A stretch of DNA of 64,000 nt. It comes from Clostridia bacterium. Lineage in GTDB: Bacteria; Bacillota; Clostridia; Christensenellales; Borkfalkiaceae. Position 1 is the first letter of the stretch. Each line of letters opens with the position of its first letter. The translations under genes and the position numbers were made by a program. The notes under the pieces were generated by a model. It was not told the origin of the DNA. It worked only from the letters and a program-made list of their open reading frames with translations, and ran no database searches. The stretch spans positions 62,001 to 126,000 of the forward strand of contig JAFVUV010000006.1 of assembly GCA_017502525.1 (NCBI GenBank), in the 5' to 3' direction. Positions 19,597 to 29,201 of the stretch are shown here, in pieces.

Positions 19597-20913
19597 ATGA
19601 TAGAAAAAAAGAAAGTTGGCGTCATTTCACTCGGTTGCGATAAAAACCGCGTCGATACCGAAAAGATGCTTGCCATACTAAAGAGAAAACATATTTTAGT
19701 TTCCGATATAGAAGAAGCTGAAGTTATAATCGTCAACACTTGTGCGTTTTTAGAAAGCGCAAGAGAAGAAGCAATTAGCGAAATTTTAGGTGCGAACAAG
19801 CTAAAAGAAGAAGGCAAGGCACAAAAAATTATCGTTACCGGTTGTTTGCCACAAAAGTTTATAAATGAACTTTACGACGAACTCTTGGAAGCGGATGCGT
19901 TTTTGGGCGTTTCCGATTATAAAAAAATAAATCGCGTTATCGACGCTATCTATGCTGGTAAACGCATCAATGCGGTGGGAAAACCACGCGGAGAGTGTGG
20001 CAAAAAAAGAGTTTTAACAACCGAAACACACGCTTATCTAAAGATAGCAGATGGTTGTTCAAACCATTGTACCTATTGCTTGATTCCTTACATACGCGGC
20101 AAATTCCGTTCAGTCCCTGTGGAAGATTTAATAGCTGAAGCAAAAGGATTAAAAAAAGTAAACGAGCTTATATTAGTTGCGCAAGACACCGCTAAATACG
20201 GTTGTGATTTACTTCCACAAGTGTCGCTCGCTAAACTTATTGAAAAGCTTTCTGAACTTGATAATATTCGTTCAATTAGGGTTCTTTATTGCTATCCCGA
20301 AAATATCACGGACGAGTTAATTGAACAGTTTAAGGTAAATTCAAAACTCGTTAAGTATATAGATATACCATTACAGCACGCTGACGATAAAGTTCTTAAA
20401 CTAATGAACAGAAAGGGTAGCGGACAAAGTTATTTAGACTTAATAAACAAGTTAAAAGAGCAAGTTGACGGTATTGCTATACGCTCTACTTTTATAACGG
20501 GCTTTCCGCACGAAAGTGAGCAAGCGTTTAATAATCTAGTTGACTTTATTAAAAAGGCACAACTGTACAATGCAGGGTTTTTTAAATATAGCAAAGAAGA
20601 AGGAACTGCCGCTGCGCGTTTAGACGGACAAATAGACGAAAAAACTAACGATAAGCGCTTAAAGATTTTATACGCGGAGCAAAAGAAAGTTGCTAAGAAA
20701 TTAAACAAACTTCAAGAAGGAAAAACTTTATCGGTTATCGCCGAAGGTTTTGATGAAGAACAGTTGATTTATTATGGAAGGGCGTATTTTAACGCGCCTG
20801 ATATTGATGGAAAAGTATATTTCTTTTCGCAAAAAGAAGTTAAATACGGAAAGTATTATCAAATAAAAATCAATAAGGCTACCGATTACGACCTTTACGG
20901 AGAAAGATTATGA
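19597..20913 (+). CDS. rimO: Ribosomal protein uS12 methylthiotransferase RimO
   Basis: Radical-SAM enzyme adding a methylthio group to the conserved Asp of ribosomal protein S12. 438 residues. Seen: the N-terminal MTTase domain with GCDKNRVDTE (RimO-type, in contrast to MiaB) and further Cys in VNTCAFLESA and VTGCLPQ that bind the auxiliary cluster. The radical-SAM motif is CSNHCTYC, followed by a C-terminal TRAM domain. It overlaps pgsA by 4 nt (ATGA), so the two are translationally coupled. RimO rather than MiaB is supported by GCDKN and the pgsA neighbour. Confidence 0.95.
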   Translation: MIEKKKVGVISLGCDKNRVDTEKMLAILKRKHILVSDIEEAEVIIVNTCAFLESAREEAISEILGANKLKEEGKAQKIIVTGCLPQKFINELYDELLEADAFLGVSDYKKINRVIDAIYAGKRINAVGKPRGECGKKRVLTTETHAYLKIADGCSNHCTYCLIPYIRGKFRSVPVEDLIAEAKGLKKVNELILVAQDTAKYGCDLLPQVSLAKLIEKLSELDNIRSIRVLYCYPENITDELIEQFKVNSKLVKYIDIPLQHADDKVLKLMNRKGSGQSYLDLINKLKEQVDGIAIRSTFITGFPHESEQAFNNLVDFIKKAQLYNAGFFKYSKEEGTAAARLDGQIDEKTNDKRLKILYAEQKKVAKKLNKLQEGKTLSVIAEGFDEEQLIYYGRAYFNAPDIDGKVYFFSQKEVKYGKYYQIKINKATDYDLYGERL

Positions 20914-21473
20914 ATTTACCCAACAAATTGACCATTATAAGAATTTTAATGATACCTATTTTCGTCGCGCTCTATTATATCCCAGCGGTGCCGTTTAGTG
21001 TTTCGGCAGGCGTGTTTGCGCTTGCGGCTTTCACCGATTTTTTAGATGGTTATATCGCAAGAAAATATAAACTCGTAACTAACTTGGGTAAGTTTTTAGA
21101 CCCTATTGCCGATAAAGTGTTGGTTGCTAGCGCGCTTATAATTATGCTCGTTCCCGTAGGCGGTGTTTATTTGATGCCCGACTACGCTGGTATTGCCGTT
21201 GCAATTATTCTTGCAAGGGAACTCGTTGTTAGTGGATTCCGTATGGTAGCAGCGTCTAAAGGGATGGTGATTGCCGCCGATAAATCGGGCAAAATCAAAA
21301 CTTTCGTAACCGATATCGCAATAGTAGTGTTGTTGGTTGGCGCAGATATTACGGGGCTTTACGGTTGGGCGAACTTAATAGGGCTTGCGTTAATGGGTGT
21401 TGCAACTATTCTCACTATAATATCGGGCGTTGAGTGTATAGTTAAAAATAGAGCAGTGTTGAAAGACAACTGA
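20910..21473 (+). CDS. pgsA: CDP-diacylglycerol-glycerol-3-phosphate 3-phosphatidyltransferase
   Basis: Membrane enzyme making phosphatidylglycerol phosphate, the committed step to PG and cardiolipin. 187 residues with about five to six hydrophobic segments. The CDP-alcohol phosphotransferase signature D-x2-D-G-x2-A-R-x8-G-x3-D-x3-D is visible starting DFLDGYIARKY and ending GKFLDPIADK. It starts within the rimO stop codon region. The rimO-pgsA-cinA-recA order is common in Firmicutes. Confidence 0.95.
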   Translation: MNLPNKLTIIRILMIPIFVALYYIPAVPFSVSAGVFALAAFTDFLDGYIARKYKLVTNLGKFLDPIADKVLVASALIIMLVPVGGVYLMPDYAGIAVAIILARELVVSGFRMVAASKGMVIAADKSGKIKTFVTDIAIVVLLVGADITGLYGWANLIGLALMGVATILTIISGVECIVKNRAVLKDN

Positions 21474-21516
21474 TAAGTTAAGTAAAACTACAAGTATTGG
21501 GCGAAAAAGACAAAAG

Positions 21517-22719
21517 ATGAAAACCGCGTTGATTTTTTTTAGGTCCGTTGAACGAGATTTTGACGGAGAATATTATCAAAAAGTTATAAACGCTTTTCGT
21601 AACGGCGGAATTGAAATAACCACTGTGGAAATTTTGGCGCGTAACGACGGACGCACTTTCAAAAGGCGTGTAGAAGAGTTTTGCGACTGCGTGGATAATC
21701 TCGTTATCGTGGACGGAGAAGACCACTCTTTTGACCTTAAACAAATAATTTCAGAACAATTTGACACCGCGTTAGTCGAAAACGAAAATGCTAGAATTTT
21801 TTTGGATGCGGTAAGTAAGAACGACGGGGTAGAGTATTCGGATAGGTACGCACTTCTTCCTATAGAGGCAACGGTTATACCAAACGTTAAAGGTGCTTTT
21901 CAAGGCTTTATATTAGATACCGCCGACTTAACGGTAGCGGTAATTCCCGAAGAATATGCACAACTTAAGCCAATGTGCGATAAATACGTTATTCCTTATA
22001 TCGAAAACAAATACGGCGTAAAAAACAACCGATTAATATTAAAATATTTTGGCGATATAATTGCGCTTGACGACGTGTTGTCTGAAGCCGAAGCGTTATA
22101 CGAAGGGCTGAATTGTGCAGTAGAAAACAAAAACGGCGACGTAACTGTCGACCTATTATTCGATGGCTCGGACGATAAGGCTCGTGCAGAAGTCGTTCGT
22201 TATATCGTTGGTAAATTAAAAGAAAATATTTATGCTGAGTTCGATACGTCTTTAGGTGAAAGGCTGTTTGACGTGTTAAAACTCAAAAACCTTAAAATTT
22301 CGGTTGCCGAATCGTTTACGGGCGGTAGGGTGGTTTCGGAAATAATTAAAAATCCAGGAGCATCTCTATACGTTAACGAAGGTGCGGTAACTTATTCTAA
22401 CCAAAGCAAAATAAAAAGGCTTGGTGTAGTAAAAGAAGATTTAGAAAAACACGGTGCGGTAAGTTCGGTTGTGGCATACCAAATGGCTGCGGGACTATTG
22501 CGCGGTGGAAATTGTGACGTTGCAATCGCAACCACGGGTATCGCAGGGCCGAAGAGCGACGATACCGATAAACCCGTTGGACTGTGTTACGTTGCGGTGG
22601 GTATGAAAGACGGTGTACACACCTATAAGTATACGCTAGCGGGAAATAGAGAAGAAATTACAGAAACGGCAAAAAATACTGCGCTGTTTTTGGCTATAAA
22701 AAAATTAAAAAGCATATAA
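21517..22719 (+). CDS. cinA: CinA-like protein with C-terminal NMN deamidase domain
   Basis: 400 residues. The C-terminal about 160 residues are a clear CinA/PncC domain (AESFTGGRVVSEI, TYSNQSKIKRLGV, ATTGIAGP, GLCYVAV), which hydrolyses nicotinamide mononucleotide to recycle pyridine nucleotides. The N-terminal about 240 residues occupy the place of the MoaB-like COG1058 domain but lack its usual opening (GTELL.G) and look strongly diverged; the domain may have lost ADP-ribose pyrophosphatase activity. No good ribosome site is visible before the ATG, only AAGACAAAAG. It directly precedes recA, the standard cinA-recA order. Confidence 0.85.
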   Translation: MKTALIFFRSVERDFDGEYYQKVINAFRNGGIEITTVEILARNDGRTFKRRVEEFCDCVDNLVIVDGEDHSFDLKQIISEQFDTALVENENARIFLDAVSKNDGVEYSDRYALLPIEATVIPNVKGAFQGFILDTADLTVAVIPEEYAQLKPMCDKYVIPYIENKYGVKNNRLILKYFGDIIALDDVLSEAEALYEGLNCAVENKNGDVTVDLLFDGSDDKARAEVVRYIVGKLKENIYAEFDTSLGERLFDVLKLKNLKISVAESFTGGRVVSEIIKNPGASLYVNEGAVTYSNQSKIKRLGVVKEDLEKHGAVSSVVAYQMAAGLLRGGNCDVAIATTGIAGPKSDDTDKPVGLCYVAVGMKDGVHTYKYTLAGNREEITETAKNTALFLAIKKLKSI

Positions 22720-22731
22720 GAGGAAAATCAA

Positions 22732-23730
22732 ATGGATGAAGCAAAAATTAAAGCGCTAGACGGAATGATGGCGCAAATTGAAAAACAATATGGAAAGGGT
22801 GCGATTATGCGTCTTGGACAAACTGCGGGGGCTACTAATATTGAGGTGCTTCCCACCGGATGTTTATCGCTTGACCTTGCTATCGGTGTGGGCGGTTTGC
22901 CTAGGGGTAGAATTATCGAAATTTACGGACCTGAATCTTCAGGTAAAACGACGGTTGCTTTGCACGTAATCGCTGAAACGCAAAAAGCCGGCGGTATCGC
23001 GGCGTTCGTTGATGCTGAACACGCGCTAGACCCTGTTTATGCAAAAAATCTAGGCGTAAACTTGGATGAACTTTACGTTTCTCAACCCGACACGGGCGAA
23101 CAAGCACTTGATATAACCGCGTCACTCGTAAATAGTAAAGCGGTTGACATTATAGTAGTTGACTCGGTTGCGGCGTTGACGCCAAAGGCGGAAATAGAAG
23201 GGGACATGGGAGATTCTCACGTTGGTCTTCAAGCAAGACTTATGAGTCAAGCACTTCGTAAATTAACAGCAATCACGAACAAGAGCAAGACTTGTATTAT
23301 ATTCATTAACCAACTTCGTGAAAAAGTGGGCGTAATGTTTGGTAATCCAGAAGTTACTGCCGGTGGTAAAGCGCTTAAATTTTATGCAAGCGTTCGTATT
23401 GACGTAAGAAAGGCTGATGCGCTTAAGGACAGCGACGGTGCATACGGTAACCACACTAAAGCGAAAATCGTTAAGAACAAAGTTGCTCCGCCCTTTAAGA
23501 CGGCAGAGTTTGATATTATTTACGGCAAAGGTATTTCGCACGGCAGTTGCTTAATAGACTTAGGTTTGCAATACGACGTAATTCAAAAGAGCGGGTCTTG
23601 GTTCTCATATAACGGTGAAAAGATTGCGCAAGGTAGAGAAAAAGCCGTGGACTTCCTTGAAAACAATAAAGAAATTGCCGACGAGATAAAAGCAAAAATT
23701 ATGGATGCTTTTAATAATAAGAACAAGTAA
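22732..23730 (+). CDS. recA: Recombinase RecA
   Basis: ATP-dependent strand exchange protein and co-protease for LexA self-cleavage. 332 residues. Seen: Walker [10 protein letters not shown] at 66-74, Walker B-type [19 protein letters not shown]2 loop region [17 protein letters not shown] and the C-terminal domain. RBS AGAGGAAA. It is probably co-transcribed with cinA, since I see no promoter or LexA box in the 12-nt gap. Confidence 0.98.
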   Translation: MDEAKIKALDGMMAQIEKQYGKGAIMRLGQTAGATNIEVLPTGCLSLDLAIGVGGLPRGRIIEIYGPESSGKTTVALHVIAETQKAGGIAAFVDAEHALDPVYAKNLGVNLDELYVSQPDTGEQALDITASLVNSKAVDIIVVDSVAALTPKAEIEGDMGDSHVGLQARLMSQALRKLTAITNKSKTCIIFINQLREKVGVMFGNPEVTAGGKALKFYASVRIDVRKADALKDSDGAYGNHTKAKIVKNKVAPPFKTAEFDIIYGKGISHGSCLIDLGLQYDVIQKSGSWFSYNGEKIAQGREKAVDFLENNKEIADEIKAKIMDAFNNKNK

Positions 23731-23744
23731 GAACTTAATTATCT

Positions 23745-23773
23745 TTGACATTTAAGTAAATTTGTATTACAAT
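23745..23773 (+). promoter_or_regulatory. Promoter of rny
   Basis: TTGACA (23745-23750), 17-bp spacer, TACAAT (23768-23773), about 70 nt upstream of the rny start. Confidence 0.85.
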
Positions 23774-23787
23774 ATAAGACAGTAAGC

Positions 23788-23812
23788 AATGCATCATAGT
23801 AGTAGATGCATT
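23788..23812 (+). repeat. 5' UTR hairpin of rny
   Basis: AATGCATC (23788-23795) pairs with GATGCATT (23805-23812) around a 9-nt loop, just downstream of the predicted transcription start. There is no T tract, so it is not a terminator. It could stabilise the transcript end or be a site for RNase Y autoregulation (inference). Confidence 0.5.
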
Positions 23813-23841
23813 AAAATAAAAAAACAGGAGGGCATAATAAT

Positions 23842-25458
23842 ATGCAGAATTTTAACTACGGCTCCCTGTTCTTAACGGGCGAATCACTACCCTGGATAGT
23901 GGTTGCCATCATAGCGGTACTTGCAATAGTTTCATCTATTCTATGCTGGGCACTTAGTGCTAAAAAAGTAACTAAACACTTTGAAAGTGAACAGGGGAAT
24001 ATTAATGAACAGCGTAGCAGAATGCTCGATGACGTTAGAGAAGAGAGCAAAGCGATAAAAAAAGAAGCTATTTTAGAAGCGAAAGAACAGGAAATCAAAC
24101 TTCGCAACGAATTTGAGCGCGAATCAAAAGAAAAACGCGCCGAACTCCAAAGATTAGAAAACAGACTTAACCAAAAGGAAGAAACTTTGGAGAAAAAAGA
24201 AGAAAATCTTCTTAAGCGTAACGAAGAAACTACCAGACAACAAAACGCGTTGAAGAACAAAGAATTAGAACTCGACAAGAAGATGGAAGACATCTCCGCT
24301 CAGCACGAAAAAATGGTGCAAGAATTTGAGAAAATTTCTCAAATGAGCAGAGAAGAGGCTAAACAACAACTTATTCTTACCATCACGGACGAGGCTAAGC
24401 GTGACGCTGCGGGTATGGTTAAGAACATTGAAGCAGAAGCAAAGGAAAACGGTGAAAGAAAGGCAAAAGAAATCGTTAGCCTAGCAATTCAAAAGTGTTC
24501 GACCGAACAAGCAACTGAAATAACCGTTTCAGTAGTTCCGCTACCTAGCGACGATATGAAAGCGAGAATTATCGGTCGTGAAGGTAGAAATATTAGAACG
24601 CTTGAAAACGCAACGGGTATTGAACTTATTATTGACGATACGCCCGAAGTGGTTATCGTTTCAGGCTTTGACCCCGTTCGTCGTGAAGTTGCAAGAATTG
24701 CACTTGAAAAACTTATTCAAGACGGCAGAATTCACCCCGCAAGAATTGAAGAAACCGTTGAGAAAGTTAAAAAAGAACTTGACCAACAAATCAAAGAAGC
24801 GGGCGAAGCTGCTATGTACGAATGTAAAATTTTCGGACTTCACCCTGAAATCGTTAAACTTCTTGGTCGCTTAAAATTCCGTACTAGTTACGGTCAAAAC
24901 GTACTTAAGCACTCTATTGAAGTTTCGCACTTAGCAGGCGTTATGGCTGCAGAACTTGGTGTTGATGAAGCATTAGCAAAACGTGCAGGTTTATTGCACG
25001 ACCTTGGTAAAGCGGTTGACTTCGAAATTGAAGGAACGCATATGCAAATCGGTGGCGACCTTGCTAAAAAGTATAGAGAAAACAACAACGTCATCAATGC
25101 TATTCTCGCTCACCACGGCGACGTAGAACCTAAGACGATTGAAGCCGTTCTCGTTCAAGCAGCGGACGCTATTTCCGGCGCAAGACCTGGTGCGAGAAGA
25201 GAAACGACCACTAACTACGTTAAAAGATTGCAAAAACTTGAAGAGATTTCAAGTGGATTTAAGGGCGTTGAAAAATGCTATGCAATTCAAGCGGGTAGAG
25301 AAGTGCGCGTAATGGTTAAGCCCGAACAAGTTAATGATGCACAAACCTTATTCTTGGCAAAAGAAATCGCTAAGAAGATTGAACAAGAGATGGAATATCC
25401 TGGTCAAATCAAGGTTAACGTTATTAGAGAATGGCGCGCAACTGAATTTGCTAAATAA
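23842..25458 (+). CDS. rny: Ribonuclease Y
   Basis: Membrane-anchored endoribonuclease that starts mRNA decay. 538 residues. Seen in order: an N-terminal membrane helix (about 17-40), a long charged coiled coil (about 45-190), a KH RNA-binding domain ([13 protein letters not shown] near 237-249), and an HD domain with the catalytic pair in [10 protein letters not shown] near 378-387. RBS AGGAGGG about 12 nt before the ATG. The recA-rny adjacency is conserved in Firmicutes. It has its own promoter and terminator. Confidence 0.97.
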   Translation: MQNFNYGSLFLTGESLPWIVVAIIAVLAIVSSILCWALSAKKVTKHFESEQGNINEQRSRMLDDVREESKAIKKEAILEAKEQEIKLRNEFERESKEKRAELQRLENRLNQKEETLEKKEENLLKRNEETTRQQNALKNKELELDKKMEDISAQHEKMVQEFEKISQMSREEAKQQLILTITDEAKRDAAGMVKNIEAEAKENGERKAKEIVSLAIQKCSTEQATEITVSVVPLPSDDMKARIIGREGRNIRTLENATGIELIIDDTPEVVIVSGFDPVRREVARIALEKLIQDGRIHPARIEETVEKVKKELDQQIKEAGEAAMYECKIFGLHPEIVKLLGRLKFRTSYGQNVLKHSIEVSHLAGVMAAELGVDEALAKRAGLLHDLGKAVDFEIEGTHMQIGGDLAKKYRENNNVINAILAHHGDVEPKTIEAVLVQAADAISGARPGARRETTTNYVKRLQKLEEISSGFKGVEKCYAIQAGREVRVMVKPEQVNDAQTLFLAKEIAKKIEQEMEYPGQIKVNVIREWRATEFAK

Positions 25459-25465
25459 GAAAATG

Positions 25466-25493
25466 AAAATCTCCGTTTGTCAACGGAGATTTT
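25466..25493 (+). terminator. Terminator of rny
   Basis: Perfect 12-bp stem AAAATCTCCGTT / AACGGAGATTTT with TGTC loop; the T run belongs to the stem end (TTTTT). Confidence 0.9.
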
Positions 25494-25555
25494 TAAGTTT
25501 AGCCACGTAATTTAAGGGTTAAACGCAAAAAAAAGCATATTAAAAAGTAAAAGCG

Positions 25556-25584
25556 TTGACAAAGATAAATAATAATATTATAAT
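25556..25584 (+). promoter_or_regulatory. Promoter of glutamine synthetase gene
   Basis: TTGACA (25556-25561), 17-bp spacer, TATAAT (25579-25584), full consensus, about 30 nt before the start codon. Confidence 0.9.
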
Positions 25585-25615
25585 TTTAATTATCATTTAA
25601 CCCGTAGGAGTATAT

Positions 25616-27715
25616 ATGAACGCAAGAGAAATACCTGAAATTTTCGGGACTATGGTTTTTAACGACAAAGTTATGAAAGAGCGTTTGCCTAGAGAGGCTT
25701 ATGACGCGGTACGCCGTGCTAAAGACGAAGGTAAACCGCTTTCTCACGATTATGCTAAAGTCGTTGCTTCAGTTATGAAGGAATGGGCTATTGAAAAAGG
25801 TGCAACACACTTTACGCATTGGTTTCAACCTATGACGGGCATAACTGCTGAAAAGCACGACAGTTTTATCGAGCCTTTCGGCGACGGTGAAGTTATTATG
25901 AAGTTTTCCGAAAAATCGCTCGTTAAAGGTGAATCGGATGCGTCAAGCTTTCCGTCGGGTGGCTTAAGGGCGACTTTTGAAGCGCGTGGTTATACTGCTT
26001 GGGACCCCACCTCATACGCTTTCGTTAAAGATGGCAGTTTGTATATTCCCACGGCGTTTTGCTCGTACGGTGGTGAAGCGCTTGACAAAAAAACTCCGTT
26101 GCTTCGTTCAATGGATGCGTTCAATAAGCAAGCGTTAAGAATTTTAAGATTGTTTGGTAACGATAAGGCTAAAAAAGTTACGCCAACCGTTGGCGCGGAA
26201 CAAGAATATTTCTTGATTGATAAGAGCGTTTACGAATCAAGGCTTGACCTTGTTCACTGTGGAAGAACGCTTTTTGGCGCGCGTCCCTCTAAAGGTCAAG
26301 AACTAGAAGACCACTATTACGGTGCAATAAAATCTAGAGTTTCTGCATATATGAAAGAACTCGACGAAGAACTTTGGAAACTTGGTGTTTACGCTAAAAC
26401 TAAACATAACGAAGTTGCACCCGCACAGCACGAACTTGCGCCTGTGTTTACTTCAACTAATATAGCGTCAGACCAAAACCAACTTACTATGGAGTTAATG
26501 AAGAGTGTTGCAAATAAGCACGACCTTGTGTGTTTGTTGCACGAAAAACCTTTTGCATCAATCAATGGTAGTGGTAAACACAACAACTGGTCAATCGGCA
26601 CGGATTTAGACGAAAACCTTTTAGAACCGGGTGAAACACCTGCGGATAACGCTCAGTTCTTGTTGTTCTTGACTGCGGTTATCAAAGCGGTTGATGAATA
26701 TCAAGACTTACTTAGAATAAGCGTTGCTTCTGCCGGTAACGACCACCGTCTAGGTGCGGCGGAAGCGCCACCTGCGATAATCTCTATTTATTTAGGTGAA
26801 GAGTTAGATGCAATCTTGAACGCAATTGAAAGTGGAGAAACTTATCTTGCAAAAGAGAAAAAAGAATTAAAAATAGGCGTATCGGTTTTACCACCTATAC
26901 CTAAGGACTCTACGGATAGAAACAGAACTTCGCCATTTGCGTTTACGGGTAACAAGTTTGAGTTCCGTATGGTTGGCTCGTCGTCTAATATCGCTTGTCC
27001 CAACTTCATTATAAACACTATCGTTGCTGAAGAATTGAGAAAGTTTGCCGACGAACTAGAAGGTGCAAAAGATTTTAATATTGCGCTCAATAAATTAATT
27101 AGAGAAACAATAACTAATCATAAGCGCATATTGTTCTCTGGAAACAACTATTCTAAAGAATGGGAAAAAGAGGCAAAAAGAAGGGGGCTTTTAAACTTAA
27201 AGTCGACTGTAGATGCACTCGTATTGTACCCTGCTGAAAAGAACGTTGAACTTTTTGAAAGACATCGCGTATTATCCAAACAAGAAATCAATTCAAGAAC
27301 GGAAATATTACTTGAAAATTATTCTAATATCGTTCATATTGAAGCGTTGACGGCAATAGATATGGCGTGGAAAGACATTACGCCCGCGGTAATAGATTAT
27401 CAAAGATTTTTGCTTGAAGAAATTAAGCTTAAGAAAGAACTTGGAAAGAATGCAAGCGCGCTTGAAAGCAGATTAATTGATAAACTTTCTAGTTTGGCTG
27501 ATGAATTTGCGTTAGCGTTAGAAAAGTTAGAAAAAGATACTGCTAAATACGATTCGTCGTGGAGCAATTTGCAAAAGGCAAAATATTGCCAAAAGACCTT
27601 GCTTAAAGATATGGAAGCGTTGCGTTCTGCAAGTGACCAAATGGAACTTATCGTTGGTAAAGATTTCGGCGCTTTCCCGACTTACGAAGATATTTTGTAT
27701 AGCGTAAAGTATTAA
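25616..27715 (+). CDS. glnN: Type III glutamine synthetase
   Basis: ATP-dependent synthesis of glutamine from glutamate and ammonia. At 699 residues it is the large dodecameric GSIII class found in Bacteroides, Clostridia and cyanobacteria, with no adenylylation control. Seen: the GSIII N-terminal domain with THWFQPMTG near 66-74, HDSFIEP, EQEYFLID with metal-binding Glu, KHNEVAPAQHE, and NGSGKHNNWS carrying the substrate and ATP motifs. RBS TAGGAG. Single-gene unit with its own consensus promoter. No GOGAT large subunit is nearby, so the GltD-like gene at 29202 should not be read as a partner. Confidence 0.96.
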   Translation: MNAREIPEIFGTMVFNDKVMKERLPREAYDAVRRAKDEGKPLSHDYAKVVASVMKEWAIEKGATHFTHWFQPMTGITAEKHDSFIEPFGDGEVIMKFSEKSLVKGESDASSFPSGGLRATFEARGYTAWDPTSYAFVKDGSLYIPTAFCSYGGEALDKKTPLLRSMDAFNKQALRILRLFGNDKAKKVTPTVGAEQEYFLIDKSVYESRLDLVHCGRTLFGARPSKGQELEDHYYGAIKSRVSAYMKELDEELWKLGVYAKTKHNEVAPAQHELAPVFTSTNIASDQNQLTMELMKSVANKHDLVCLLHEKPFASINGSGKHNNWSIGTDLDENLLEPGETPADNAQFLLFLTAVIKAVDEYQDLLRISVASAGNDHRLGAAEAPPAIISIYLGEELDAILNAIESGETYLAKEKKELKIGVSVLPPIPKDSTDRNRTSPFAFTGNKFEFRMVGSSSNIACPNFIINTIVAEELRKFADELEGAKDFNIALNKLIRETITNHKRILFSGNNYSKEWEKEAKRRGLLNLKSTVDALVLYPAEKNVELFERHRVLSKQEINSRTEILLENYSNIVHIEALTAIDMAWKDITPAVIDYQRFLLEEIKLKKELGKNASALESRLIDKLSSLADEFALALEKLEKDTAKYDSSWSNLQKAKYCQKTLLKDMEALRSASDQMELIVGKDFGAFPTYEDILYSVKY

Positions 27716-27746
27716 TTAGACGATTAAATAGAAAATAAAATTGTTC

Positions 27747-27775
27747 TTGACGAATTTTATCTTATATCGTATAAT
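27747..27775 (+). promoter_or_regulatory. Promoter of small zinc-ribbon protein gene
   Basis: TTGACG (27747-27752), 17-bp spacer, TATAAT (27770-27775). Confidence 0.8.
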
Positions 27776-27805
27776 TTGAATATAATAAATTAGGGGAGTT
27801 CAAAT

Positions 27806-28144
27806 ATGTTTTGCACAAAGTGTGGAAAAGAAATAGACGACGACGCGAGGTTTTGTTCTAATTGTGGAAGTAGCACGGGCTATCAAAACAGCCAAGAGTT
27901 TTACCAAAACAAACCACAAGTAAGTTCTGAAGACAAGACGAGTTTTTGGTGGGCTCTTTTAGGATTTTTAATCCCTATCGTGGGTTTAATATTGTATCTT
28001 ATTTGGAAGGATGAATATCCCTTGCGTGCAAAATGTTGTGGTAAGGGCGCGCTTGTGTCCGTTATACTAGAAATACTTTTTGGCGTATTATCCATTATTT
28101 TGGGCGCGATAGGTTTTTCTTTGGGTTGGTTTTATTTTTTATAA
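27806..28144 (+). CDS. Zinc-ribbon membrane protein
   Basis: 112 residues. The N-terminus is a zinc-ribbon domain with two CxxC knuckles (FCTKCGKEI and FCSNCGS), the type placed before membrane domains in many Firmicutes proteins of unknown role. A short hydrophilic linker precedes two hydrophobic segments (about 47-66 and 83-110), separated by a basic stretch with RAKCCGKG. RBS AGGGGAG. Monocistronic, between its own promoter and the terminator at 28161. Function cannot be assigned. Confidence 0.8.
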   Translation: MFCTKCGKEIDDDARFCSNCGSSTGYQNSQEFYQNKPQVSSEDKTSFWWALLGFLIPIVGLILYLIWKDEYPLRAKCCGKGALVSVILEILFGVLSIILGAIGFSLGWFYFL

Positions 28145-28160
28145 TAAATAAGTTTTGACA

Positions 28161-28183
28161 AAGTCGCTTGACACAAGCGACTT
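28161..28183 (+). terminator. Terminator after zinc-ribbon protein gene
   Basis: Ten-bp stem AAGTCGCTTG / CAAGCGACTT with a 3-nt loop, followed by TTATTTTTG. Confidence 0.85.
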
Positions 28184-28242
28184 TTATTTTTGCGTTTTTC
28201 TTAAAAACACCTGCGTAAGAGCTTAAAAAATGTTAAAATATG

Positions 28243-28271
28243 TTGAAAAAAATATATAAGTGTGTTATTAT
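28243..28271 (+). promoter_or_regulatory. Promoter of nfnAB-hydCBA operon
   Basis: TTGAAA (28243-28248), 17-bp spacer, TATTAT (28266-28271). The only plausible promoter found upstream of the five-gene redox cluster. Confidence 0.75.
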
Positions 28272-28302
28272 ATATATACTAAATTATTTAATAACAATTT
28301 TA

Positions 28303-28332
28303 GGCGGTCGGCTCTATAAAGAGAATACCGCC
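28303..28332 (+). repeat. Two-tier hairpin in nfnA leader
   Basis: GGCGGT (28303-28308) pairs with ACCGCC (28327-28332), and inside it CTCT (28312-28315) pairs with AGAG (28320-28323) around a 4-nt loop. The internal loops are CGG and AAT. It sits in the 5' leader 24 nt before the nfnA start with no T tract, so it is a leader structure of unknown role and not a terminator. Confidence 0.5.
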
Positions 28333-28356
28333 TATTGCCGTGAAAAAGGAGAGGGT

Positions 28357-29199
28357 ATGTTCAAAATTGTTGACAAAAAAGTGCTAAACCCAACGGTAAC
28401 GCGTATCGACGTATATGCGCCGTTTGTGGCAAAAAAAGCGCAAGCAGGACAGTTCGTAATTATTAGGGCTACTGAAGACGGTGAAAGAATTCCTTTAACC
28501 GTTGCAGACTACGATAGAGAAAAGGGCACCGTTGCCGTTATTTTCCAAATCGTTGGTTCTACTACGTATACGCTTAACCAACTTGAAGTTGGCGATTGCG
28601 TTGCAGACTTCGTTGGGCCTTTGGGTAATGCTACTCATACTGAAGGATTGAAAAAAGTAGCAGTAGTTGGTGGTGGCGTAGGTTGTGCTATCGCATATCC
28701 CGTTGCAAAAAAATTACACGAACAAGGTTGTGAAGTTCACTCAATCGTTGGCTTTAGATGTAAAGATTTAGTAATTCTTGAAGATGAATTTAAGGCAGTA
28801 AGCGATAAATACGTTCTTATGAGTGACGACGGAACGGCTGGAACAAAAGGGCTTGTTACCGACGCGCTTAAAAACCTTATCGAAAGCGGTGAAAATTATG
28901 ATGAAGTAATCGCTATCGGCCCGGTTATTATGATGAAGTTTATTTGTAAACTTACAAAAGAATACGGCGTTAAAACTATCGTTTCAATGAACCCGATTAT
29001 GATTGACGGAACGGGTATGTGTGGCGGTTGCCGACTTACCGTTGGTGGAAAAACTAAGTTTGCTTGCGTTGACGGTCCTGAATTCGACGGACACGAAGTT
29101 GATTTTGACGAAGCAATGAAACGCGGTGCAAGCTATAAAGAATGGGAACGCCATAAATACGAAGAAACTTGCAACTTATTCAAAAAGGAGGTTAAATAA
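28357..29199 (+). CDS. nfnA: NfnA: FAD/[2Fe-2S] subunit of bifurcating ferredoxin:NADP oxidoreductase
   Basis: Small subunit of the NADH-dependent reduced ferredoxin:NADP+ oxidoreductase (also called sulfide dehydrogenase or PyrK-like protein). It binds FAD and NAD(H) in the cytosol. 280 residues from the ATG at 28357, which has GGAGAGG upstream; the longer frame from 28240 begins upstream of the promoter and is rejected. Seen: an FAD domain with RIPLTVADYD, an NAD-binding stretch VAVVGGGVGCAIAYP and a C-terminal [2Fe-2S] motif GMCGGCRL followed by FACVDGPEFDGH. It ends 2 nt before nfnB. Confidence 0.88.
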   Translation: MFKIVDKKVLNPTVTRIDVYAPFVAKKAQAGQFVIIRATEDGERIPLTVADYDREKGTVAVIFQIVGSTTYTLNQLEVGDCVADFVGPLGNATHTEGLKKVAVVGGGVGCAIAYPVAKKLHEQGCEVHSIVGFRCKDLVILEDEFKAVSDKYVLMSDDGTAGTKGLVTDALKNLIESGENYDEVIAIGPVIMMKFICKLTKEYGVKTIVSMNPIMIDGTGMCGGCRLTVGGKTKFACVDGPEFDGHEVDFDEAMKRGASYKEWERHKYEETCNLFKKEVK

Positions 29200-29201
29200 T
29201 T

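Noticed and set aside
28240..28356. Earlier in-frame start for nfnA giving a 39-residue extension
   Set aside because: The ATG overlaps the -35 element and the extension is unlike the family; GGAGAGG marks the start at 28357.
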